A stretch of 64,000 nucleotides of DNA. It comes from Glycomyces sp. NRRL B-16210. Its GTDB lineage: Bacteria > Actinomycetota > Actinomycetes > Mycobacteriales > Micromonosporaceae. A program made the translations under genes and the position numbers. Below are positions 1 through 8,343 of this stretch, in pieces (position 1 is the stretch's first letter; every line of letters starts with the position of its first letter). The DNA is taken from assembly GCF_000719515.1 (NCBI RefSeq), contig NZ_JOGR01000001.1, positions 1-64,000 on the forward strand, in the 5' to 3' direction. The notes beneath the pieces are model-generated. The model searched no databases, was not told the DNA's origin, and saw only the letters and a list, made by a program, of their open reading frames with translations.

Positions 1-408
1 TCCCGCACGGCCTCACCCACCCCGCCCTCACCCTCGCCCACCCACCGCTAACCACCCACCAGCCGCCCGCCGCCATGCGGCTCATGGCCAAGAGGCCTGT
101 TGCCCTTCGGGCCGCTTGCCGCCAGCTCCGCTGAGCTGCCCGCCGGGGCCGCGGTCACCTGTCGCGCGCTGACAGGTGCCGCGCCCTCGCCGCCCTCCCT
201 CTGCCGACCGGGCCGTTTCCCCTAGCCCTCTCTGCCCTCTCGACCCAGGCCCTCCACCTGGCCCCTCCACTCCGGCCCTACCCCTGGCCCTTCCCTCTGT
301 TCTCCCTCTCGGCCGGCTCCGCTCGGCCCTTCCCTTCGGCCTTCCCCCGGGCTCCCCATCGGTCCGGCGGGCGGGAGGCGCCTTCCCGTCCCGCCGGATC
401 TGCTTTCA
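1..408. other. Gene-poor stretch, possible 3' end of an upstream plus-strand gene
   Basis: No complete gene is seen. In the plus-strand frame starting at base 3 the first 13 codons all end in G or C, which looks like the tail of a gene entering from outside; that frame stops at 132-134. Another frame stops at 49-51, so the call is unsure. A short hairpin (arms CACCTGTC at 156-163 and GACAGGTG at 171-178) could be a terminator for it. Bases 180-400 are strongly C/T-biased with no coding signal on the plus strand. Confidence 0.25.
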
Positions 409-1260
409 CTACTGCTGTTGCAAGGCCATCTGCACCGCTTCGATGCGGGCGTTGACATCTTTGAGCCTGCTCGTGTCCGGGTCCCAGCCCCGCCGCAGGA
501 GCGTGTCCCTCAATTGCTCCAGCCATGGGCGGGGGTGGTCCATCACGTCAGTCGCCGTCAGGACCTGGACTTCCCATCCGAGGTTTCGCAGCACCACATG
601 GCGACGCCGGTCCGAAGTCTCGGCGGCCAGCCCCAGATGGGTCGCCATGCCGTCGTACTCGACCCCGACCTTCCACGGCTCCCAGCCGAGATCGAGGAAT
701 GCCGACCTCCCGTTCGGCTGCCGTACCCGCAGTTGCGGGACCGGCGCTGGCAGCCCGGCGTCGCCGATGAGGCATCGGGTCCAGGACTCCATCGGCGATT
801 CCGCCCTCGGATCGGCCGCGAGGAGCGTCGCGTTGGCCCGGTGCAGGCGCTCGCCGTGCACCCGTTCGAGCGTCGCCGCGAGTGATGCCGTGTCGACCCC
901 CGCCCGAAGGAACTGGTCCGCGGCGGCCACCGCTTCCAGCCGCGGCAGGTCCGCGGCGCAGTCGATCAGGGTGCGCGCGAGCGTGGTCACCGGAAGTCCG
1001 TCGACCACCGTGATGTCCTCCAAGGGCGGATCCGGTGAGGTCTCCACCGGCCACTCGCGCTGGTCGGCACCCGGAGGCAGGACATCGAAGCCGTGGATCC
1101 AGGCCGCGGTGCGGCCGGTCGCCACGAGACTGAAGTCGGCCTCGAAGGCCGCCTCGGATCGCAGCAGGAGATCGTCCGCCGGTTCGGCGGCCTCCTCCGA
1201 AGCGAAGAACGGATCGGTCCTCGTGGCGGTCGCTGTCCGGTACATCGGTATTTGGGTCAT
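409..1260 (-). CDS. DUF559/AbiEi-like antitoxin-type protein
   Basis: A 283-residue protein of a type common in actinobacteria, with an AbiEi-like or transcriptional-regulator-like N-terminal half and a C-terminal DUF559 domain of the Vsr/PD-(D/E)XK nuclease fold. The C-terminal signature is visible: GVEYDG near residue 196, followed by H, a basic RRR cluster and LRNLGWEV, the usual spacing of DUF559. Family members are often annotated as type IV antitoxins, but no AbiEii-type toxin lies beside it, so an orphan role, perhaps in nucleic acid processing, is possible. The ATG at 1258-1260 is the first start after the intergenic region; no strong ribosome binding site is seen. Two DnaA-box sequences lie 50-105 bases upstream. 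Confidence 0.75.
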   Translation of the reverse strand: MTQIPMYRTATATRTDPFFASEEAAEPADDLLLRSEAAFEADFSLVATGRTAAWIHGFDVLPPGADQREWPVETSPDPPLEDITVVDGLPVTTLARTLIDCAADLPRLEAVAAADQFLRAGVDTASLAATLERVHGERLHRANATLLAADPRAESPMESWTRCLIGDAGLPAPVPQLRVRQPNGRSAFLDLGWEPWKVGVEYDGMATHLGLAAETSDRRRHVVLRNLGWEVQVLTATDVMDHPRPWLEQLRDTLLRRGWDPDTSRLKDVNARIEAVQMALQQQ

Positions 1261-1310
1261 GCATCAACTGTGATTTGTCGATGACCCAGCGTCAACTTTT
1301 TCTTTTCGCC

Positions 1311-1364
1311 TGTGGATAACTCGGTGTTTTGGTGGTGAAGTTCCAGTACACGGCCTGTGGATAA
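1311..1364. promoter_or_regulatory. Two perfect DnaA boxes upstream of the DUF559 gene
   Basis: TGTGGATAA occurs at 1311-1319 and 1356-1364; the reverse complement is TTATCCACA, the classical DnaA box. Both copies sit in the same orientation in CCTGTGGATAACT contexts, 45 bases apart, about four helical turns. They are in the promoter region of the minus-strand gene that starts at 1260. The same 9-mer forms the array at 17993-18148. Binding by DnaA is inference. Confidence 0.55.
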
Positions 1365-1452
1365 CTTTCTCTTCAGTGTGACCCTCCGGGGCTTCGCGTG
1401 CTTCTGGTGGTCCTTCGTTGGGGTGGCACGATGCGCTCTTCGCCTTCGGGGA

Positions 1453-1494
1453 CGGCTGTGGGCCCGACACCTACCGGTGCCGGGCCCACAGCCG
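1453..1494. terminator. Strong hairpin, likely terminator of the 1520-2353 gene
   Basis: An inverted repeat with 18-base arms (1453-1470 and 1477-1494), one mismatch and a six-base loop CTACCG. It lies 26 bases past the stop of the minus-strand gene. There is no T-tract, as is usual for actinobacterial terminators. Confidence 0.75.
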
Positions 1495-1519
1495 TTCGAA
1501 CAGGGCGCTCCGCGTCTTG

Positions 1520-2353
1520 CTACGGAGCCCCGTAGACCAGGTCGTAGAGCTTCCACTCGCCGTTCTCTTCGACCAGCGTGTACGTGTAGCCCGAGCTCAG
1601 GTCGTCCTCGCTCGCCGGAGGCTCGTCGGTCCACGTCCAGCCGGCCCACGCCTGGACCTCGCCGTTGTACTCCCGCGACACGCCCCAGATGAGGAAGTCG
1701 TAGGACGTGTCGTCGTTGAGCTCGTAGTCCAGGTCCCACGCCATGCTCTCGGTCGGGTTCGAACTCACCAGCGACTCCAGGGTCGCGTTGTCGTTCGAGT
1801 ACCCCGCGAGCACGTACGAGATCGCCACGCCCACAGGGGACTTGGGGTCGAAATCGTCGTCGGAGCTGATCGGGGCGTCCCAGCCTTCGAGGCCGCCCGC
1901 CGGCGCCGCCTCGGTGGGCGTCGGATCGGGCTCCGGCTCCTCCTCCGTCGGCTCCGGTTCCGGCTCCTCGCTGGTGGTCGCGTCGCCGCCCCCCGCCTGC
2001 GGGTCGTCGTCATCGTCGTTGAGCATCCCCGGGATGATCAGCACCGCGGCGACGCCGAGCACGACAACGAGACCGACGATCACCGCCAGGATGACGCCGA
2101 GGTTGCCGCCCTGCTGCGCGGGCGGAATCGGCGGAGGCAGCACCGACCCGGGCGCCGTCGGGTAGCCCTGCTGCACGCCGACCGGCGGCATCAACGGCTG
2201 GCTCTGCGGCTGCGTGTAGTTCGGCTGCTGCTGGTAGTAGTTCCCAGGCGGAGGCGTGCTGCCGTACCCCTGCATGTAGGGGTCAGTGGGCGGCTGCGGC
2301 TCGGGTTGCAGTTGGTACTGCGGGTTCTCGCCGCCGGGGGGCGGATACGTCAT
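1520..2353 (-). CDS. Single-pass membrane protein with Pro/Gln-rich N-terminus
   Basis: Function not recognised. The 277-residue protein has a Pro/Gln/Tyr-rich cytoplasmic segment (1-80), one membrane helix (about 84-110), a run of five aspartates and a long Glu/Pro/Thr linker (112-165), then a folded external domain with conserved-looking Trp residues up to the end. Such layouts are common in actinobacterial cell-envelope proteins of unknown role, often with an NTF2-like external domain. The reading frame stays open 78 codons further upstream, but the ATG at 2353 is preferred: it begins the low-complexity segment typical of this class and has GAGG about 12 bases before it. A strong hairpin follows the stop. 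Confidence 0.7.
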   Translation of the reverse strand: MTYPPPGGENPQYQLQPEPQPPTDPYMQGYGSTPPPGNYYQQQPNYTQPQSQPLMPPVGVQQGYPTAPGSVLPPPIPPAQQGGNLGVILAVIVGLVVVLGVAAVLIIPGMLNDDDDDPQAGGGDATTSEEPEPEPTEEEPEPDPTPTEAAPAGGLEGWDAPISSDDDFDPKSPVGVAISYVLAGYSNDNATLESLVSSNPTESMAWDLDYELNDDTSYDFLIWGVSREYNGEVQAWAGWTWTDEPPASEDDLSSGYTYTLVEENGEWKLYDLVYGAP

Positions 2354-2749
2354 CGCTCTAACACGCCTCGTCTTCTCAGGGGGCATCGGACGCGGTGAAT
2401 GGATTTCACCGTGGGCTTTTCTCGATCGTACAGGCCCCGCGCGACATTGTGGCAGCCAGAAAGCCCGGCCACAAGCCTCGCACCCTGCGACAACGGTCCC
2501 AAAACGGCACGAACCGCGCCCGAATCGAGCCAGCGACGACCCCGCACCGGCGCCCGCCGCACACCCTGTGCGACCGTGACAGGCCAACGGGGACTACGAT
2601 TTATGCCCAGCACTCCGCAGGCGGCCCCTCCACCTCGATGCCGAGGCCGCCCCGCGAGACCGCGATGAAAACCCCACTGCGGCCGCCGGCGGAGCCGTAC
2701 CGAGAAGTTCTGGCAGCAAAGAGAGACGCTTCTACCCGAGGTTCGACGT
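2354..2749. other. Divergent intergenic region
   Basis: Separates the minus-strand membrane protein gene (start 2353) from the plus-strand HEAT-like gene (start 2750), so it should hold two promoters. No convincing -35/-10 pair, operator or RNA gene could be picked by eye. Confidence 0.4.
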
Positions 2750-3940
2750 ATGGCGAATGCCAATGCAATGCAGCTTTGGACGCTCCGATTCTCCGCCGTG
2801 CTCGCACCGGTCCCGGTCGTCGAGCTCCTCGGCGTCAACCGCCTGTGGGGCTACGGCCTCATCGGGCCCGCGATAGCCGCGACCTGGGCGACCGGCCGCT
2901 GGCAGCGCCGCCGCCAACTCGCCCGACTCCGCGACGCACCCGCCCCCGAATCCGCCGCGATTTCGGCGACGCGCGCCGGCTTCTGGGACCGGGCCCGCAC
3001 GAACGCGAAGGCCCCCGCAGGCCCGCTCGGCGCCGCGGGCGAGTCCGCGATCGGCACGGCCGTCTCCGACACCGTCGACGCCGCCGCGGTCGACGTCCCG
3101 GTCGAGCGTCGTGACCGCGCCATGGGCAACCTGGTCCGCTCGATCCAGAACGAGACCATCGACGCCGACCTGCGCGTCCAGCTCATCCAAGACCTCGTCG
3201 ACCTCGGCGGTCGCGACATGGCCATGCGCCTCTCACCCGTAGCCACGGCGTCCGATGTGGATGTCGAGGTGCGGCTCGAAGCGGCCGAGCACATGAGCCG
3301 CTACAGCATCGAGGAGGCCGCCCGCGCCCTCGAATCGATCGCCGCCGACCGCGCCGTCGACGACAAGTACCGCCTCGACGCCGCCAGCGCCCTCGTCGAC
3401 TGCGCGATGCGCCCGGCCGGGATCGTGCTCATGCAGCTGGTCACCGACGAGTCGGTGAGCGAATATGTGCGGCACAGTGCGGCGAACATGCTGCGGCAGG
3501 TCAACGGGTCCGCCGCGGCGATGGCGCTGCGGCATCTGGCGATCTCGCCGCTGGTGACGTCGCGGCTGCGGATCATCTGCGTGGAGCAGCTCGCCGAGTA
3601 CTGCGTCTCCGATGCCGAGAACGCGCTGTGGCGGCTGATCAAGGGCGTCGAGGCGGTCATGGACTATCACTTGGGGATCGATGCGGCCGAGGCGATGTAC
3701 GGGATCAGTCCGGTGGTCGGGGTCGAGGCGTACTCGGTGCTGGCGGCGGACGCGTACTTCCATTGGTTCGGGCGGATCGAGGCGGCGTTCCGGCTCGGTC
3801 GGCTCGGGGTGCGCGACGGGTTCGACCTGTTGAGCGATTTCGCGTGCGCGGAGGGCCTCGACGACGAGTACGGCATCGCGGCGTTGGACCGGTTGTTCCA
3901 GTTGGAGATCGAGTCGGGTTCGCTCGGTCCGGAGGATTGA
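2750..3940 (+). CDS. HEAT-repeat-like protein with hydrophobic N-terminus
   Basis: A 396-residue protein of unknown function. Residues 7-48 are hydrophobic and probably form one or two membrane segments, followed by a basic stretch (GRWQRRRQ). From about residue 110 onward the sequence is alpha-helical and repetitive, with units rich in Ala, Leu, Asp and Arg resembling HEAT/armadillo repeats (for example VRLEAAEHMSRY and VRHSAANMLRQV), so a membrane-anchored protein-binding scaffold is plausible. The ATG at 2750 has GAGG eight bases upstream; a second ATG six codons later is possible. It is convergent with the next gene, sharing a bidirectional terminator. Confidence 0.65.
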   Translation: MANANAMQLWTLRFSAVLAPVPVVELLGVNRLWGYGLIGPAIAATWATGRWQRRRQLARLRDAPAPESAAISATRAGFWDRARTNAKAPAGPLGAAGESAIGTAVSDTVDAAAVDVPVERRDRAMGNLVRSIQNETIDADLRVQLIQDLVDLGGRDMAMRLSPVATASDVDVEVRLEAAEHMSRYSIEEAARALESIAADRAVDDKYRLDAASALVDCAMRPAGIVLMQLVTDESVSEYVRHSAANMLRQVNGSAAAMALRHLAISPLVTSRLRIICVEQLAEYCVSDAENALWRLIKGVEAVMDYHLGIDAAEAMYGISPVVGVEAYSVLAADAYFHWFGRIEAAFRLGRLGVRDGFDLLSDFACAEGLDDEYGIAALDRLFQLEIESGSLGPED

Positions 3941-3989
3941 GCGCCAAGGTTCGGCGGTCAGGTCGATCGTCTCGGTGGGGTGACGTGCG

Positions 3990-4017
3990 CGGGCGGCCGC
4001 GAAGTCGCGGCCGCCCG
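3990..4017. terminator. Bidirectional hairpin terminator
   Basis: Perfect 13-base arms (3990-4002 and 4005-4017) around AG, between two convergent genes ending at 3940 (plus) and 4049 (minus). Confidence 0.75.
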
Positions 4018-4048
4018 GTCGGTGCTCTGGGGTCGTCGTCGCCGGCCC

Positions 4049-4750
4049 TCAGGCGGCGGAGAGCTGCTCCTGGACCCGGGTGATCTCGGCGTCGGCCGTG
4101 GTCGTGCGGACCGGGTGGTGCGGCGTGTCGTGCTCGGTGAGGGACGCGAGGAGCCCGTTGGCGAGTCCGGCCTGGACGAGCGCGAAACCGCGCAGCACCA
4201 GCGGCAGGAACAGGGCCAGGACGAGTCCGCCGAGGACGGCGAGTGCGGCGGTGGCGGCGTAGGAGTCGCCCCAGCCGAGCCAGCGCGTCGCGTGTTCGAG
4301 GCCGTCGCCTTCGCCGGTGGCGCGGCGGATCGCCCAGGCGTAGAGCGGGTAGGTGAGGGAGGCGAGGGTGGCCGCCCACCAGGCCAGTGCCGCGACGAAA
4401 CCGGCGAGGGCCACGGGGAAGTTGACCAGGCCCCACAGGAGGTTGAGCCAGGATTGGCCGTCGGCCAGCGGGGCCAGGAACCGGCGGGCTCCGGTGGATT
4501 CGGTGTGCCGGTAGTGCGGGGCGGTGGCGGGGCGGCCGGTGACGGCGGCGAGTTGGCCGCGTCCGGCGGCGGCCAGGCCGCGCATGGCGAAGAGGGTCGC
4601 GGCGAGGATCGGCGTGCCGATCCAGATGACGAGGGTGCTCAGTCCGGCGGCGAGTCCGGTGACGGTGATGAGGAAGGCGGGCAGGGCGATCGGGAGCGAG
4701 GCGAGCAGGTAGCCGGTGTCGGCGCCGAGCTGCTTGAAGATCTTGTTCAT
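4049..4750 (-). CDS. Putative sensor-domain membrane protein
   Basis: A 233-residue multi-pass membrane protein that looks like the 'putative sensor' domain found at the N-terminus of many actinobacterial two-component histidine kinases. Visible features are an early membrane pair (about 14-60) with the GLSTLVIWIGTPILAATL stretch, a loop, a central membrane pair (about 100-135) and two C-terminal helices (about 160-200). No kinase domain follows and no kinase or regulator gene is adjacent, so here it is a stand-alone sensor-like protein. The ATG at 4750 has GAGG nine bases upstream; an upstream extension of the frame lacks a site. Confidence 0.7.
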   Translation of the reverse strand: MNKIFKQLGADTGYLLASLPIALPAFLITVTGLAAGLSTLVIWIGTPILAATLFAMRGLAAAGRGQLAAVTGRPATAPHYRHTESTGARRFLAPLADGQSWLNLLWGLVNFPVALAGFVAALAWWAATLASLTYPLYAWAIRRATGEGDGLEHATRWLGWGDSYAATAALAVLGGLVLALFLPLVLRGFALVQAGLANGLLASLTEHDTPHHPVRTTTADAEITRVQEQLSAA

Positions 4751-5418
4751 GGGGACAATCCTCGTCCGAACAAGGGCCGCTTTCGAGCCTGCGAGCAGGC
4801 ATTTCGCGGGTAGGGCCTGCCTTACCCGGCTGTTCGGGGTCACCCCCGGCGCTCGCGCCACCGGGAACGTGAGCCGTGGCGTCGGCGGGGCCGTTCGGGT
4901 TCAGGTCCGGTATTTCCAGCAGGCGCGTCTCGGGCGGCGGTTGTTCGTCACTGCGAGAAATCTGCGCCGGATCGTTAAGAAGTCGGCCTCGACGGTCGGG
5001 AGGAGGTTGAGGCCGGTGTCCCTCGTCCGGGGGAAGTCGCTGAGGGGGAATCGGGTCGGTTCGGGTGGGCCCGACCAGGTGCGATGCCGTCTCGATGCCC
5101 GGCCTGGGTTTCCAGGGGCGGTGGTGGCCACGAGTTTCAAAAGTCCGTGTTTCAAGCAATATGACTCTGGGGTACTCACGGATGCAGCCCGCGGTCCGCC
5201 CGGCCCTGACCGATCGGATGGACGCCGGGTCCTACGATGATCGAGGCCGCCCTGGGGGGTCCGGCCGCGTCACGGCGAACGCCGTATGTGCGCAGCATCC
5301 TGCCATCGCCGACAGGTGGGCAGGTCGAATCCCGGAGCTTGTGCACGGACCGCGCCGGGAACAGCGAACACGCCCGCTGACCGGAAGCCGAGCGGACGTT
5401 TCGCGGACGGAGGGGCAG
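4751..5418. other. 668-base region without a supported gene
   Basis: Lies between the divergent genes starting at 4750 (minus) and 5419 (plus). Open frames cross it on both strands but none has a credible start, ribosome site and codon pattern together. No tRNA, strong hairpin or repeat was found. It presumably contains both promoters. Confidence 0.4.
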
Positions 5419-6156
5419 ATGATCACGCGACTGGCCGAATCACTCGGCTACCAGGTGGTGGAGGTCGATGACGGCGACGGCACGATCGCCGTCGGCGGCC
5501 ACGACGGGGCGAGCGCGCTCCGCGTGGGATGGAAACCGGTCATCGTCGAGGGCTATACCGGTTCGGGTTCGATCGACCGGTTCGCGATACGAGCCAAGGA
5601 TCCCGCGCTGCGCACCTCGTTGCGGGAACTGCGCGGCCGCCTCCAGGTGCCGGCGGTCGACGACGACCCGGTCGAGCTGGCCGAGCCGCTGCTGCGGCTG
5701 CTCGAACCCGGCGACTACGGCGTGCGGACCTGGCACGACGCGAACGTCCACATCGAACCGTTCGGGGAGAACGAGACCGCCTGGTGGTACCCGTACGAGC
5801 CGATCGGCACCGAGGGGACCGCCGTGATCCCCACCGACTCGTGGCCGCCGCCCGACGACGAGGCCGTCGAGCGGTACACCGACGCGATCGAGCACGGCGA
5901 ACGGCCCCTCGCCGTGCTGCTGCGCTCCGAGCCGCCGGGCGACGAGCAGGACTGCGCCGCGTTCCTCATCGACGGGCACCACAAGCTCGCCGCCTACCGC
6001 CGGAACGAGATCGCCCCGCACTTCCTCGACATCGCCCACCTCGCCGACCGCCACCCCTGCGCGCCGGACGACCTGCGCGCCGTCACGGCCGGAGACGAGC
6101 AGTTGGAGCAGTCCGCCGCGAACCTCCTGCGCTACCTCGAACGCGACCGCCACTAG
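5419..6156 (+). CDS. Uncharacterised protein with ParB-like DGHHKLAAY motif
   Basis: A 245-residue acidic protein without membrane segments; function not recognised. The most telling feature is FLIDGHHKLAAYRR near residues 182-195, which resembles the DGHHR-A motif of ParB-fold and DUF1015-type proteins; no helix-turn-helix is evident, so a ParB role in segregation is unlikely. The ATG at 5419 is preceded by GGAGGGG three bases away; the frame is open further upstream but without a better site. The TAG stop forms part of the CTAG target site of the MITE-like element that begins at once downstream, so the 3' end may have been shaped by insertion. Confidence 0.55.
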   Translation: MITRLAESLGYQVVEVDDGDGTIAVGGHDGASALRVGWKPVIVEGYTGSGSIDRFAIRAKDPALRTSLRELRGRLQVPAVDDDPVELAEPLLRLLEPGDYGVRTWHDANVHIEPFGENETAWWYPYEPIGTEGTAVIPTDSWPPPDDEAVERYTDAIEHGERPLAVLLRSEPPGDEQDCAAFLIDGHHKLAAYRRNEIAPHFLDIAHLADRHPCAPDDLRAVTAGDEQLEQSAANLLRYLERDRH

Positions 6157-6319
6157 GGCGTGTTTGGGAATCCCGGGCGGCCGTTATCCGGCCCATTTGC
6201 CCGCTCGCTTCGTTGTCGGCCTACCCGATACAACACCGGTATCGGGAAGGCCTTCCGCCTCGCGAGCGAACAAATGGACTCGGATACCGACTCACCGGGG
6301 ATTCCCAAACACGCCCTAG
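6153..6319. mobile_element. MITE-like element with long terminal inverted repeats
   Basis: Perfect 22-base inverted repeats lie at 6153-6174 and 6298-6319. Each begins with CTAG, which reads as a 4-base target duplication, leaving an 18-base repeat starting GGGCGTGTTTGGGAATCC. The inside is also largely self-complementary (CATTTG..CGCTCGC at the left pairs with GCGAGCG..CAAATG at the right), so the whole 167 bases can fold into one long hairpin. It has no transposase. CTAG targets and this terminal style fit a non-autonomous derivative of an IS5-type element; that assignment is inference. Confidence 0.65.
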
Positions 6320-6414
6320 CGCCGCCGACCCGCCCGACCGAGGTGCGAAGCCGCTTAGCGGTCGTTCGATATGGTGGGAATTCACCCTTCGCGAGCGACC
6401 CCTTGAGGCCCACC

Positions 6415-7161
6415 ATGAGCTACCCTCCCCATCCTCCGAGCCGGATGCCCGACCCGAACGCGCGCAACCGGGCGAACCTGTGGATCATCGGCAGCGCCAT
6501 CGTGGTCATCCTGGCCATCATCCTGGGCGTGGCCCTCATCCTCACCAAGCGGAGCGCCGAATACAACCGGGCGGACGGCGCCGACGGGGCCGGCGACTCG
6601 TCGGGTTCGGCCACGGTCACCGGCACGACCGAGGCGCCCTCGGAGGATCCGACCGACGAACCCGCCGGCGGCGACGGCCCGGGCGAGGGCGCGGGATTCA
6701 CCGACGAGACCTGCGCGGCATTCGACCTCACCGCGTTCGCCGAGGCCTTCGACTCGCCGCGCAAGACCGAGAACGACCACACCTACGCCGACGGCGACGA
6801 GGACAACTACGGCTCCCTCATTTGCAGCTTCTACACCGAGAACAACGACGACCTGATCATCAACGTCACCGCCTACGGCTCCGCCGAGACCACGCTCGAC
6901 TCCCTCATCGGGGACTGGGAAGTGAACGAGAACTCGAGCGACCACGAGGTCACCGAACTCACCGACCTCGGCGACAACGGCTACCGGAGCGTGACGGACG
7001 AGGGCGGGAAGCTGCACATCGAGTACCATTTCGTGCACGGCATCGTGGACGTCACCATCCTCACCGAGGTCGACACCGACGAGCACGACCTGGCGGCGGT
7101 CGACGCCATGGTCACCGGCATCGGCGAGCAGGCCATCGTCCTGTTCGACGGCTACTCCTGA
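6415..7161 (+). CDS. Single-pass membrane protein with acidic external domain
   Basis: A 248-residue protein of unknown function. A Pro-rich N-terminus is followed by one membrane helix (about 22-44), an acidic Gly/Ser/Thr/Glu linker (about 52-98) and an external domain with two cysteines (ETCAAFD and LICSFY) that may form a disulfide. The external domain recalls DUF3558-type secreted actinobacterial proteins, but the match is weak. ATG at 6415 has GAGG eight bases upstream. It is separated from the MITE-like element by about 95 bases and converges with the prenyltransferase gene with only 10 bases between the stops. Confidence 0.7.
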   Translation: MSYPPHPPSRMPDPNARNRANLWIIGSAIVVILAIILGVALILTKRSAEYNRADGADGAGDSSGSATVTGTTEAPSEDPTDEPAGGDGPGEGAGFTDETCAAFDLTAFAEAFDSPRKTENDHTYADGDEDNYGSLICSFYTENNDDLIINVTAYGSAETTLDSLIGDWEVNENSSDHEVTELTDLGDNGYRSVTDEGGKLHIEYHFVHGIVDVTILTEVDTDEHDLAAVDAMVTGIGEQAIVLFDGYS

Positions 7162-7171
7162 CACCGCCGGG

Positions 7172-8110
7172 TCAGAGCGACTCCACGTAGGTGAGGGCGA
7201 AGGCGGCGCACGGCACCAGGTAGGCGCAGGCCACGACGGTGATCGCACGGAAGGCCGGCTTGTCCTTCAACAGGATCCGGTACATCACCAGCAGGACCGG
7301 CGTGGCGACCACCTGGATCGGCAGCAGCGACCGGTCCAGCACGACATCGTTGAGCGCCAACCAGAAGGCCAGCGCCGCGCTGGCCGTCCACAACCCGAAG
7401 CCGAGCTCGAAGGTCGCCCGCGCACCGAGCCGCACCGCGATCGTGTCGATCCCCGCACTCCGGTCCGCATCGGCGTCGGCCGCCGTGGTCGGCAGGTACA
7501 GCGCGGCCGCCGCCAGCACGCCGAGGACCGCGATAGGCCACGGGAAGCCCTGCGCGCCACCGGTGAACGCCACCCAACCGCTCAGCGGGCCGAGCACCCC
7601 GACGACGGCGTTGGCCAACAGATCCGCCCCGGGCCTGGCCTTCAAACGGACCGGCGGGGCGCTGTAGGCCCAGCCGAGCAGCACCACCAAGGCGGTGCCG
7701 GTGGCGAAGAGCGACCCGAGCGGTAGCGCGGCCAGGACCGTCGACGAGGCCGCGAGAAGTGCGATCCGCACGGCGCCCCGAGGCGAGATGCGGCCCGCGA
7801 CCAGCGGCGCGTTCGCCTTGCGCGGATTCACCCGGTCGCTGTCGAGGTCGTGCGCGTCGTTGACCGCGAGCACCGCCAGCCACAGGAGCGGACCGGTGAC
7901 GAGGACGACGTGCCCCAGAGTCACCAGCTCGAAGCCGCGCGGGACGATCCGATGCGTCGCGAGCACGAACCCGATCTCCGCCATGACAACGGACGCGGTC
8001 CAGAACCGGGGCCGAGACATGGCAAGCACGTCCCGCACGAAGCGAATCCGGTGCCCCGCAGCAGGATCAGCCGCTGCGGCCTCCGGCGAGTGGCGAAGCT
8101 TGAGGCTCAT
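7172..8110 (-). CDS. UbiA-family prenyltransferase
   Basis: An integral membrane enzyme of the UbiA superfamily, which transfers a polyprenyl or similar isoprenoid chain to an aromatic or other acceptor using Mg2+. The first Asp-rich motif NDAHDLDSD is at about residues 84-92 and a second, ADADADRSAGID, lies in the middle of the protein; at least seven hydrophobic helices alternate with them. The acceptor cannot be told from sequence or neighbours, since no quinone or glycan pathway gene is adjacent. The start at ATG 8110 gives 312 residues; the frame continues to a GTG at 8197, so the N-terminus is uncertain. Confidence 0.85.
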   Translation of the reverse strand: MSLKLRHSPEAAAADPAAGHRIRFVRDVLAMSRPRFWTASVVMAEIGFVLATHRIVPRGFELVTLGHVVLVTGPLLWLAVLAVNDAHDLDSDRVNPRKANAPLVAGRISPRGAVRIALLAASSTVLAALPLGSLFATGTALVVLLGWAYSAPPVRLKARPGADLLANAVVGVLGPLSGWVAFTGGAQGFPWPIAVLGVLAAAALYLPTTAADADADRSAGIDTIAVRLGARATFELGFGLWTASAALAFWLALNDVVLDRSLLPIQVVATPVLLVMYRILLKDKPAFRAITVVACAYLVPCAAFALTYVESL

Positions 8111-8343
8111 GCGACCCAGTCTCGGTTCGCGGGCCTTCGCAGACCTCCCTCCGAAGCGTGGACCCGATCCCTCCCACGGGGGACCGGAGGCGGACACCGG
8201 GACCGCTCGATGTGCTGAGGGCTGACCACACCAGCATGTTCCTCGGATTGGCGGTTCTATGGGCCGTCGCTGCGGGGCAAGGGATTTCGGTATCGCCTGC
8301 TTTTGCTTGAAGTCGGTGGGGCCGGTCCAATAGGGTGTTCCTC

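Noticed and set aside
4901..5179. 92-residue minus-strand frame in the gene-free region
   Set aside because: No ribosome site and no coding-like third-position bias, and it overlaps other equally open frames.
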